A stretch of DNA of 64,000 nt from Yamagishiella unicocca (lineage: Eukaryota > Chlorophyta > Chlorophyceae > Chlamydomonadales > Volvocaceae): positions 124,001 to 188,000 of the forward strand of contig BDSL01000042.1 in NCBI GenBank assembly GCA_003116995.1. The letters are read 5' to 3'. The notes beneath the pieces were generated by a model, which worked only from the letters and a program-made list of their open reading frames with translations, did no database searches and was not told where the DNA came from. The stretch's first letter is position 1. Each line of letters opens with the position of its first letter. Shown in pieces: positions 35,889 through 48,200 of the stretch. Both the position numbers and the translations under genes were made by a program.

Positions 35889-38686
35889 AATAGACGTGGT
35901 GTTGGTATCACTGGAAGTTGCGCCTGAGTGAGCTGTGAATAGGGGGAAGCGTTATGTAGCGTGATGCAGCAGCAGCTCGCGCCCGCACTGTCATCGGGCC
36001 CCCAGTGAGCCGCACAACCGTGAACAACTAACCAACCACTTTGATTGCCGGGACATGACTTCCAGGCGCGACTGAACTGTCCGGGCATCAAGAGAGTGGG
36101 CAACGGAGGTGGTGGTGGCGGAGGCGTTTGAGGCGGCGGCAAGAGGCGGTGCTGCAGCAGTACGCCGTTATCTCCGCCGTTTTATTTTGCGGTCTTGGTA
36201 CCGAAATGGCCCCCTGTCCCTTCCTCATTTATGAGCGACTAAGCTAAGCTAAGCCGCTAACTTAACGTATTGTGTGACATAATCGCCATCATTGCCCTTC
36301 CGGTGTACAGGGAGACACCGCCATATGGAGTTGCTGAACCCTAATGTCTGCTAAAAAGCGGCCGAACGGCCAGGTTGCCGTTTGTTGTGGGGACGCAGTA
36401 CTGCGGCGGTTGACGCGATGAGCGGATGTGGGGCATCGCCGGGGGTTGAGCACTGGAGTAAGCGAGGACTCTGGCAAATGTCAATGCGGGATCTTGTGTC
36501 TCAACGACGAGGAGGAGAATGATGATGCTGAAGCGCCGGCGCACGTGTCGACCCGAGCGGCAGACACGCTGGGATGGAAAATGCTTACGTCCAAAACGCA
36601 GAAGGGAACAGCGGACATACCTCATGTGAATTGCCTATATGCGCGAACTCAGCCTTGCATCTGGCGGCTTTTCTCTTACAAGTACTTACTGGAGTATGCC
36701 CAGTCCCAACAAGGGAGAGCCCTCAGGCCCTCCGGCACAGTCATGCTGTTTCTTCAGCTGGTTGCCCGGTCAGACCAAACAGTCACGCACGTCAAGATGA
36801 ATGTAATAAACGCCGTGGCGTTCGTGCAACATGGAATTTAGGGTTTAATGGGGACATGCGCCACATTAGCAGAACCTAAATCCACCGGCCTCAGCCCCAA
36901 TTCAAGAGGTTTCGCCGGAAGGACGGTACGTGCAATAATGCACTTCACCGATAAATAAGTATATGAAAACAAGGCACAAAACCGTGCGGACCTGCCGCGC
37001 CGCTGTTAAGCAGCATGCATCGCCGACGCACAGAGAATGATGAGGAGATCGACGTGCGTTACCGTTACAACAACAACCTCGGGACGACGTCAACTGAAAT
37101 ACGACACGCTGAAATACGGCACAGTACGTTGATGTGTCCGGATTTCATCCATGCGAAAGCACAACATCTGAAAGAGCACCCACAAACAGCCATCCATCCA
37201 CATCCAGAGCCTAAGACGTCCTGCACCTACCGGCGTGCCGTTGTCAAGGCCAGAGCCGGCGGACCCGAACCTCCATATCGCCTCACAACTACAGCGCACA
37301 CAACACAGCGATCAATGTTACACACGCACACTCAAGGAAGGAAAGAAAACAGCTCCAGAGTGATTGCGCTCTTCTCACTCAGCAGTCGTCCTGCTCGCAC
37401 GCCTCGCGTCGACAATGGGCATGGTATTCATTAGCCATCCTGGCCCTGGGGCAGCCACGTCAGCACTAGGTGGCTGGCAGCAAAGTGCCGACAACCGACG
37501 ACCGCCACGTGCGCCTTTGGACCCCTCTCTGCACATATGCATGGTAATTGGCACTTCTGCGCTGCTGCAGGGACATGCCCGCTCGACACTTCCTCATCTT
37601 CACACATGTCCCCTTCAGCCGGATTCGCACTTGGGCGCTGGGCGACCACCATGTTGACGCAGACGCACACAAAAAAAAACACGCGTGCGCGCGCACACAT
37701 TTTTGATGCGTGAGGGCCCCGCTTTCTTCGTATGTACGACACTTATCACACTCACGTGCTGCAATGCAGCTGCAACAAGATCCATCCGGCGGCACGCCGA
37801 GGTTGTGATGCACACCTTCCTCGTCGTCGTCGAGACTTCGCGCGCAGCACTTCCGTATTGGAGACACCAGGTATATGCCTTCAGGTTCAATGGATGCCAG
37901 GTGAACGAAAATTGGCTCCCCAGCTGTCCTTGCTTGCAAATTACGGTATTGTTTCCTGGGCCTGTCACCATGCAGCCTCTTGTCATCGCCCACCGATCGA
38001 CTGCTGCTCTGGTGTTGACCCATGGGGCGTCACCCCATTTACGATAACAATGCTAATGCGTTTCCCTTCGCTATTGCTACGCCCCAAGACACAAATGATC
38101 GCGGATCTGTCGCTATGGGCAGTCCGACGCATGGGAGAGACAAGGCAAGCAAAGCCGACAAGGTCCGCGCCTGTGAATAATCCATCCTCAATGTACGCGT
38201 CTATGTAGGTGCTACGAGGGAGTAGAGCGTCTATGTAGGTGCACTTTTCTTGTCGCGCGTACCTCAATTCTGTCCTAAAAGGGAACTGGAGGTCGCGATA
38301 ACGGTGATAGTCACGGCGCCTAAGCTCAACGGGATACTCCTGCGCGAAGGCAATGTGGCCAACTCCTGCTCCTGTTCCGCGCCGTTGGCGCCATCCGCCG
38401 CGACGAGAACAGGCGCGCTGTCGGTGATGCTGATGGTCGCGCTGCCGCTCGGCGCATCGTCTGGTGCGCGCATCGTATCTGCGCAGCAGAAGCCATGACA
38501 GGTTGGGTGAGTTCTGTTGAGAGAGATGTGCTCCGATGTCAAGGGGGCCAGCAACGGGACGGCGACAGGTAAGCCCGAGTACGCGAATGCGCCATCGTTT
38601 ATTCAAGCCCCAAACCCGCAATGCCGGAATATGGGTGTAGTAGTAGATGCAGCTGTAATATTGCGTTTTGCTACTAGGTGAAGGTT

Positions 38687-38691
38687 TTACA
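38687..38691 (-). terminator. TGTAA polyadenylation signal of the ABCG gene
   Basis: TTACA on the plus strand, 514 bp past the ABCG stop at 39205. Confidence 0.45.
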
Positions 38692-39204
38692 TGGCAAGAA
38701 GGATTCAACCCGACATGCGCATCCGCTGTCGTTTGGACCCACAAGAGTTCTCTCGGTAGCACTGCAGGCCCCTCGACTTCCATCTGCACATGCGGGGGGA
38801 GGGCAGCAGGTTTTCGTTTAGTTTGCCGGACGTGCCAGTACCAAGCGATTCCGTCTACCCTTGTACCTCAGCGCAGGCCCTGTATCGACCTCCCGTGCCC
38901 CTCTCTTCCATCCATGAGCCTCCCCGAGGGGGCAACGACAACCGCCACCGTTGCCTGGCAAGCACTCACTCCTTAACCGACTTGCGCACTCCTTCGATGA
39001 AGTTGTTGGCCTGCAAAAATGGCGACGTAACGGGTCAGGTAGGGCGGAGGGCGCGCCACGGCAATCGAGGACCCAAGATGTTCAACCCTTCCTTCGTCAA
39101 GCCGCTTCTTATCCAACAAGGCTTAGACTGCAACATAAGCCCCAGATGAGTATCTGCAAACAAGCTCCAATGGCAAAAGGTCCACGCAATTTTATATTTT
39201 GCAC

Positions 39205-42200
39205 TCAATTCACCTCGATGATCCAATTTTTCATATACTTCATCTGGATCCAAGCCACGACACGCATGGCGACTCCCATACTGAAAAGGATGATCTTGGC
39301 GCGCGAGTAATACTGATCGCAGTAGTTGCTATTCCATTTGCGCCACAGGCTAAAGAGGTTCAGCGCCTGTTGCTCCTGACCAATCTCCTGTGTGCCTGTG
39401 CGAAGGCAACATGGGGAAAGGAACACGCAGCGGTGGGAAGGCTGATGGATACAATCTCACGAGGCCTCGGACACGCCACCGAAAATTGTACGCATCACCG
39501 TACGAAAGGAGACGTACGGCAGTACCTCTGCTTTGCAGGCCCCGTCCGACGCTCACCGTTGCCATATATGGCCACATCCAAGTCGCAAGTCCCGATGCCT
39601 GCGTGGATGGCAATCACCTCGTTCCAAACGTAGGCGCCTGTGCTCTTGTACTCCTGCAAGTCACGCCGGAAGTGGTGGACAGTGTGTTGCAGGGCGAGCT
39701 CAGGTTGAGCTTCACACAGAGAACACGCATTTGCCAAGGAAGACGTTGCACCCCAGCATTACGGTGCTGCTCAAACCCTTGGCCAACCTGGATGGTTATG
39801 GCCTCCATAGCCCAACGGTTGAAGCTGGTTCCTAGGACCACCTCCAGAAGGCTTCCACGCGCGGAGCTGATGGACGGGGACAAGCCGTGCAGGAAAGCGC
39901 CCATGATGAGCGTCCCGATGACCGCGACGGTTGTATGATGCTACAGGGTGGTTGGGTGCAACGGGGGCCGACGGGGGAACATACGTCATTGTACTGGGCC
40001 AAAGTATGCAGTCCCTTGGAGATGAGGGCCCGCAACTATGCACTCTAGAGAAGCGCACCGAATCAGTGTGCGCGCTTGCCTGTTGCGGCATGACTGAGGT
40101 GGAGATCACGTAAGCAAGTCCAGAGCTCCACCAGCAGACGAGGTAGCCGACCATGTAGAAACTCACAAACTCGGCTCGCGGCACGGTGATGAAGTAGTAG
40201 ATGGAGAAGTAGACAGAGGGCGACAGGAAGATCCAGCCCAGGTCCGTGATGTTAGAAGACAAGAACGTGGCGGACACTGAGACGCCGGACATGCGCTCGT
40301 ACAACTGCAGCAGGAGAAGATCGCAATTATATGGCGCGTCGACATCATCACAACTACCGTAATCTGGAGTAGACTAGCATTCCTGTAGGTCAGCCGGCGT
40401 CCTCATGACGGGAAGCAGAGCCAGCAGGTTTGGCAAACGTCTTGCCGCACGGCAGCATATACACAGCACACGACAACAACATTGGTCAGTGTCAGATGAT
40501 GTGCCCAGAGATCTACGTTTCAAGGTCTGAGCACAGGGTAACGATTACTGTCAACACGCGCCGCCCTCCAAAGCCTTCCTTTTGTTACCTGCACCATCCT
40601 GGACATGGAGAAGGTGCGTAGGTGGGTGACGGCAGACAGCATGGATAACACCAGGTAGGCCATCACAAAGTTGGAGGGCACCTTGGACGGTCCCCAGCTT
40701 GAACCCTGCACAAACTCGATGAGGCGTTGCTTAAGAAAGGAATAATGGCTGTGATGACCCAGCATTGCATTCTGGTCAGAAACTACCAGCCCGGTAATCT
40801 GGAAGGTTCGCTTTCTGTTTCCTAACCGACCTGGATGCACCCCACAATGTAGGCGGCGACCTGAAGGTACAGCACGTCCAGAAGGATCGAAGCCCATGAG
40901 GCCCGAGATGACTTGACCAGGTTGCGGTGGATGAGGCACCACAGCTGCACGTCTCTGGGCGTTTGGCTGCACAATCAGCAGAGTTCCGGCCAGATGCAAG
41001 ATGGGTTGGTAAGTGGAAAACGTACTAGTAGTAGTGATTGTGTGGGTTACACGACGGGGACAGGTGGCGGATTCCCAGGGCTCTGCTGCTTGGAATTGTG
41101 GCGCACAAGCCACGCGCCCAATGTACGTATGAGGCCCGCTCCCAGCATCACCACCTTTCCGTACCTTTCAGAGTCGCTCGTCCAGTTAAGGACCCACTTC
41201 GTGAGCCCGCAATCCATGGCTCCTGTGCCCCTGGCGTTTGATGTACCCTGTGCCGGCCCCCGTGGCAAGAGTGTGTGCAGCAACGACCGCAAGAGCTTCA
41301 GATAGGGAGCGAACACAGCTAAGTCATTGGCTTGAGGCGCACGTGGTAGATGGTACGACAAGGACGATAACAATTTCGTGGAAGCAAGAATGACAGCGAT
41401 TCCCAGTCTCACACCCACCTGCTGGAACTTCACTGTATATGTCAATGTGAGCGCGCCAGAGTCCGCGTCCCACAGCCGCATCGTCCCGTCGCTGCTGCCG
41501 CTGGCGATGGCGCGGCCATCGGGGCTCCAAGCCACACTGGTGATGTCACTGGTGTGGCCCTGCATACCGCCCATGGGAGATCGGCAAACATGTTGCGGGG
41601 CTTCAGATGCGGCTTTGGATGAGGCGTGAATCTTACTGTCTGAGCGCGGCGATGACTTTCTCCAGGCAGCAAGGAATTTAGTGTGTCATATAACCCTTTG
41701 TCGTTGCCCATAATACGATTGCCATGTCCTCTCTTAGCGTGGGCAAGCCCCACGTGCGCGCAGGGGCACCCACCTCAAGCACTGCCACACATGTGCCGCT
41801 GGCCGCGTCCCACAACCGCACGGTGCGGTCCCCGCTGCCACTGGCGATCAGCGTGGCCGTGGAACTCCACGCTACCGACGTGATGTAGGTCGGGTGGCCC
41901 TGCGGAGTTTGTGTTGCAGGGCACCGCACGCGATGGTTTTGAGTTTGTTATGACGCCAGCCAGTTGTGCACTTTGGGTTTGTCCCTCTGGTGCCCTCAAG
42001 TCAATGTTGCCATGTCTGGTGCCATGTCTGGTGCCCTCACGCCAATATTGCCATGTCTGGTGCCCTCAAGTTAAAGTTGCCATAGCCAGTGAGCCACCCA
42101 CCTCCAAGGTGGCGAGGCATTCACCACTTGTCACGTCCCACAGCCGCAGCGTCGTGTCATTGCTGCCGCTGACCAGGTTCCTCGAGTTGATGTTCCAAGC

Positions 42201-45200
42201 CACGCTTCTGACCCAATCTGTGTGGCCCTGCGGACCATCAAGCCTCGTGACTAGACTGCCCAAGGTGCATCGGACATGGCAGCATAGGAGTGGCGGCTTC
42301 TGGCACAGGCATATTTGATATGCTCCATGTCATTAGGGTTGAGACTTGGCTCCCCTCGGCCTGACTGAACCAACCTTGAGAGTGGCTATGCACTTGCAGC
42401 TTGCAAAGTCCCAGAGCCACACGGCCCCGTCATTGCTTCCGCTGGCAAGCAGCCTGCCATCAGGGCTCCACGCCACCACGCCGACCGCGTGCCGATGTTC
42501 CTGTTATGCGAAGTCATCGAAACAATTCAGTGATGTCTGGTTAAGTCACCGACATAGCCCCGGCGCCAATGACCACAGGTGGTCATGCTTGGTTGTGGAA
42601 CTTGCGGACAACTTCTGGGCATGAAGCAAGGAGGTGCCGAGGGCGCATTGCGGCAAAAAAACACGACAGGCCCCGGGGGCCACGCGAGTTGCAAGCATCA
42701 GCTGCAGAAGCTGAGCTGTCACCCGCACCAGCATTGCAGTGTTATGGGAGCTCGTTGGGTCCCAAAGTCGCACGGTCTTGTCCCAGCTACCGGCACTGGC
42801 CAGGGTCCTGCCGTCGGGGCTCCAAGCCACGCTCGTAATAACGCGGGTATGCCCCTACGGGGGGACAAGCAAGCAAGACGGATACCGAGAAATGGGCACA
42901 TGAATTGGATGTGGGGTGCATGACGAGCGATCGTCGGCCATGCCAGGTGGGTTGCGTCGGAAAGAGGAGCCGCGTCCAAAAGCTGGCAATAACGAATGAG
43001 CTGAAGTCATAGCTATGACATGGCCTCGCCTGGCTGCCATCAAGAGAGAAGGGTCGTCCAGGTTAAAATGATAAGCGATCGTGACCATAAAAACTGTGTA
43101 CTGCGAAAGAGGAATACGACCCAAATAATAAGTAATATTTAAGTGTTTAGTCTGCCATAGCGTTGAGCTTGACGCAACTAAAGCACCCACCTCGAGCGTC
43201 GATGTGCACGAGCCGTGGGTGGCGGTTGAGGAGCCGTAGTCCCATAGCCGCACTGCCAGATCATCACTTCCAGTAGCGAGATGGGCACCTTGAAACCCAT
43301 AAGGCCTCCAGGCAACGCTCCTGATGCAGTTCGAGTGGCCCTGCGGGATCGAGCGCGGTGGCAGAAGCCGGCGTGGACTGACGTGGGCACCGATGGATGT
43401 TGTCTTGCAATCAGCCTCAACAAAGTGGTCGTGTTATGATAGATATTAAGTGAGAGAGTTTAGTGCGGGCTAGAGGCGCTCACTTTCCGCGCATGATCAT
43501 TTTGACGTACTTGTTTTTGCTGTGTATGCTGCAACGCAAACGGCGGAGCGCGCCCGGTCGAAAACGAGCGCGTTGCCAATGGAGCGGTAGTGGGAGAATG
43601 TTCAGCGGACACGAGCCATGAAAACAGTCCGTAAGCGGGACCTTGTTCGTCCATGCGCGCTGCAAGCTACGTCGCACACCTATTCCTCGTAAGGCCAAAC
43701 ATAACACAGAGCGAACATCGATATGTCGAAACAGCGACTGGCAACAAGAGAACCATGAATAGCATTGAGCAAGGAAGAGGTCAGTACTTGACGGATGCTG
43801 GACAGCCGCTTCGACGCGTCATACTAAACCGCAGCAGGGCATTAGCGTGCATCTGGTACGCTAAACAGGCTGCATCAGTGCTCGTCCGAAGACACGTTAT
43901 TGATACGAAGAATACAATTTCCAACTGCAAGCAGTGCCGCAAATGGCGATTGCCAGCAACGAATAACACACAACAAGCACAAACAAGTGGCATGACCAGA
44001 GGAAAGTTATCATGTTCTGCCGTCACAGGCTTGCAGCGTGGCATACATGAAACCAACTACACACCGATCAAAGCGCAGCAAACAGCTCTCACTGGCCACA
44101 TCAGCTGGGTCGAATACACATTGATAGCATTCACCGGCCAGTAGGCACGAAGTGCCTAAAAGTTAAGATGCCAAGCGCACGAGAAAGATCCCCGTGCCAA
44201 GCATGGGCGACGCCGCAGGCACCTGCGACGTCGTTTATTACGGGTGACAGATTAACCCATCCATGTATCTTACGCTTTAAGAATCATGAATTCAAGTACC
44301 TGATTGTGGATTTGATGTGCACTTAATTGAGTGGAAGCGACAGTGGCCAGGACGCCTCGTGCTCTGGTACTTACAAGCTCCTAACTTGGCATAACAAGCG
44401 TCATTAAACCCCAGCTGCTAACCCTAAATTTGAAGCATGCAGAAGCCATTTCGACATGCAACCTTGCTATTGTTGCGCACACTCAATGCACCAATGCAAA
44501 TTTTAAGAAACGCTCTAAGTCGTCGCATAATAATTGTTCGTGTAATGCTAAGCTCTGCCTTGGATGGCAGGTTTGCATTCGACTGCACACCATTTCCCCC
44601 AAGTACGACCGAATTCGATTAGTGAATTAGTAAAACAAACCGCCAGATCCACCGAAAGGATGCGCTGTAGCACATCAAAACATGGAACATAAGAATGTGA
44701 AGTGGTCGGGATGTGCTTGCATGGGAAGGTGAGCAGGAAGAGCCGTTTAATTGGCCATAACTTGACTCAAGGCCGAGCATGTTATTCGGGCTTCAGTAGG
44801 CCGGGCACAGGCCCGGAAGGAAGATCGATAAATGGTCTTGTTCAAGCCTCAAGCACAAGACGGCTCGACTTAGCGTGAAGTTCGCGACGCGCTTAGAGGT
44901 TTAGCGAAAGAGTTTGATGACCGAGATACTTCACATACGGGGTGTTTTCAGTCATGCAACCGACTTTACCGGTGTTGTGCACCTTATAGCCACCCACCAA
45001 CGGTATCTGTCGCGCGCGCCATCGGCGCACGGCACTTTGGGGCAAGAGAGCCTTTTACATCAACGTGTCTTAAAGATGTATTTCGGAGCGCTAGTAGCGT
45101 TGAGGTTCTCAGCTAAGCGAGACGTCCGGCCCCTCCCACACACCTTGAGCACAGCGACGCACTCTCCGCGCTCCACGTTGCACAGTTGCAGAGAGCCGTC

Positions 45201-48200
45201 GCCGGTGCCAATAGCTATGGTGCGGCCCTCCGGGTCCCACGCGACACTGTAGACGCTCTCGGCGGTCTGTGCGGTCTGAAGTGTCTCGGAGCTGTCGTGG
45301 ATTTCGGCGCCGACCTGCGGATGCCAAGCCGTACGCGGCAGAGGGGTGTCAGTAAGGAACCTGGTAGTAAGCGGTGGTGGGTTGTGTCGGATTTAGGTGA
45401 GAAATGACTTTCGACATTAACTGCCAAACGTCCAACATCGCAAAACCACCTGCGCTACATGATGGCGTCGTACAAGCCACCTAAAAGAAACCCAGCAATC
45501 CTTGAATCCTTTTCCTGAGCCTGGCATGGATGCTCACCGGCTTGAGGATGATTTCAATTTTGCCCCTATCAACGACGGGCAGGGCGATGGAGGACAAAGG
45601 AACAAGTAAGACCAGAAGATGAATACCAAATGCTGAGAAGGAGGTGGCGGCACTCACAAGTAGCACATCAGACGGCGCCGGAAAAGTCGCAGGCTGATTG
45701 CAACCGCACCAACGGTATTCCAACAGAATCACAACGGATTTGGCGTCTTACCTTGTCGACATGCTTGATTCGTCACACGCGACCTGCGTACCAGTGATAG
45801 GAGTAACTGTTACAGCGGGCCCCCAGGCCATAAGGTAGAGCCCTCGGGCGCATCGCACCAGTGGTGGTGAGGCAGACGTGGGATGCGACGAGTTAGGGGT
45901 GGTGGCTCAAGGTCAGGCAGGCGGGGGACAACGGGAAACACGACCGTGTGCTCACTAGAAATGCCTGGGATTGCTGCTCCCTTACCGCTTGCGGTCCGCG
46001 CTTGTACACGATATCCAGGATGGTCTCGGCGCAGTCCTTCAGCACCACCCTGGTATTGGGGGAAATATTCTTTAAGCAGCAGATCAGCCGTCAGAAGATC
46101 GGCAACTATCCGACAGTCAGCAGAAGCACAGAAACCCTGATCCCAGCTATGTGCTGGTGTCCATTCTGCGGCAGACCTTTACGTTGCCTTGCTCATTTTA
46201 TTTCATGAGCTCACAAGGCTGCCAAGGCCGTTTGTTTGGAGCGTCAGCCACATCCCACCTGTAGCCCAAAGTTCTGAAGTGAGCCACGCAGTCTCTGGGG
46301 CGCCCATGGAAGGTCATTGCGCCGTGTCGTCCCAGAAGCAGCAAATTGTCGAATTTACGAAAGCACCTGTAGCTGGGCTGGTGGATGACTGCAATTATGT
46401 TTATCTGGAAGGTCTTGGCCATCTCAGACAGCAGCATGCACAGCTCGAACGAAGTGGTGGCGTCCAGCCCCGAGGTCGGCTCGTCCTGTCAGGTAAACAG
46501 AGCGGACCGTCCAGGTACTTACGTATTTGCGACAGCCGCTGTAGGTATTTGCGACAGCCGCTGTAGGTATTTGTGACAGCCGCTGTAGGTATTTGCGACA
46601 GCCGCTGTAGGTATTTGCGACAGCCGCTGTAGGTATTTGCGACAGCCGCTGTAGCCACTTGGCGGTTAGCCTCTGCCATGCATTACCTTCTGCGACTCAG
46701 GCATTCGTTGCACCAGGCGACCCGGGGCCAGCATACGAACATTCCCAACGCAATTTCAGTACATATGACCTCAGTCCAGCGCAAACCAGTGGATAGTCGC
46801 TTAAGCTCGTTCGTTCGTGACAGTCTCACCATGAACATGACGGGCCGCTTCCCGACGATCTCGACGCCGATGCTCACTCGCTTTCGCTGACCGCCCGACA
46901 AGCCTGCTCGGCCGAATCAACCCATGCAAGGCAGCGACAACCACAGCCGGGGGCGGGGGGTTAATAAGATAACAGCCACGGTGTGGGCGTCAGGCCAGAA
47001 ACAATGCTTGCTCGACATGTGAACCCGAACCCAAAGCCCAAACCTACACTTCCGTTCCACGCTGCCCGTGCGGCTGTGCCGTAGGTGCTCCATGTCCAAC
47101 ATGTCCAGGGTTTCGTCAATGATTGCATCGACGTCGTTCTTGGTTACGGACCGCGGCAGCTTGAGCCGTGCGCTGTAAGTTAGGTTTTCTCTGCGCGTGG
47201 TGAAGGGAGGCAGCCGGGAGTGGCGGTGCGCGGACCAATGCGTGTCGACGGTCGACGCAGTGCAGCGAGTGCGCGTTGATTGAAACACTGACACTGATGG
47301 GGCAGACGACTGCAAGACCATGCGGTGCCAACGCCTTGTGCGGACGGCCTCTTCAGCCGCACGCTGTCAGCCGCTGCCGGATGCCCACACACGTCCACCT
47401 CACAACTGCCACAGCTCCTACCTGACAGTGAGGTCGGCATGCAGGATGTCTTCCTGGGGCACGAAACCAAGTAAGCTCCTGCGAAGGCACTCATGTCAGG
47501 GTGTTAGCAGCCCCTTTCGTTTACATATTCTACCCGCAACCTCACGGGGTTTGCGCCACTGTTGGTGGGATGCGTGCTGTGGAGCCGGTACTTGCGCCCA
47601 CCTGTAAATCGTCCGCGAGAGGCAGATCCGCTTGCGATGGCGACTCGGATCCTCCCGCGCACGCTCCTGGTTTTCGACCTTGAAGGCGTCCAAGTCGTGT
47701 GCGGGCATGCGTCCCGACAGCAGCTCGATCAGAGTGCTCTTTCCGCATCCGGAGGGGCCCTGCGCGCACCGGCGTTACCATCATAAAACGTAATGCTCTT
47801 GCGGACATAAGGCCTCGAGTTGCTCTTGCGAATGTAGGTAAATGCCCGTGGGGTATCCACACCAGCACCGCCCCGCCTCGTCTCACCATGACGACGTTCA
47901 GCTTGCCTGCTGCGAACTGGCCTGCCACATCCTGGAGCCTGCCGTCCCTCCGCACGTTGTTGAACTTGATGTTGATCTTATGCTGCATCTTAAAACTGTA
48001 GTACCTCCCTTGCAGGATCTTCCCAGAGCCGGCTGCCGCGTTAGGCTCGTACAGCATTTCGTCATCCCACTCGTCGCCGGGGTTGCGCTCCACGATCATG
48101 CTTAGGGCCGGATTGCTCGGCCCCGGGTAGCTGGGTCCAGGTTTGCTGGGTCCAGAGTTGCTGGGTCCAGAGTTGCTGGGTCCAGAGTTGCTGGGTCCAG

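Larger units (their letters stand above)
34928..39204. other. Gene-poor intergenic region between SET and ABCG genes
   Basis: About 4.3 kb. No open frame shows family similarity or a consistent exon chain. It contains the SET 3' UTR (TGTAA at 35532), a 23-bp minisatellite, a 24-bp palindrome, a dispersed repeat copy, and the ABCG 3' UTR (TTACA at 38687). A 268-codon minus frame (37983-38789) and a 185-codon minus frame (37466-38023) were looked at and not accepted as genes. Confidence 0.5.

Noticed and set aside
37466..38789. Minus-strand frames (185 and 268 codons) between the SET and ABCG genes
   Set aside because: No recognised domain, no consistent exon chain with the ABCG 3' end, and different frames overlap; treated as chance open frames, although a rapidly evolving gene cannot be excluded.
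43653..44144. Plus-strand 163-codon frame within the WD40 region
   Set aside because: Lies in a 1.8-kb intron of the minus-strand ABCG gene, lacks any domain and has unremarkable composition.
41419..45314. WD40 exons as a separate nested gene
   Set aside because: First exon has an acceptor and no start codon, last has a donor and no stop, and both outer phases fit the flanking ABCG exons; a nested gene would need unseen terminal exons. Kept as the main alternative to test.
46518..46660. Regular 22-bp repeats considered as a CRISPR-like array
   Set aside because: Units are adjacent without spacers and the genome is eukaryotic; a minisatellite.
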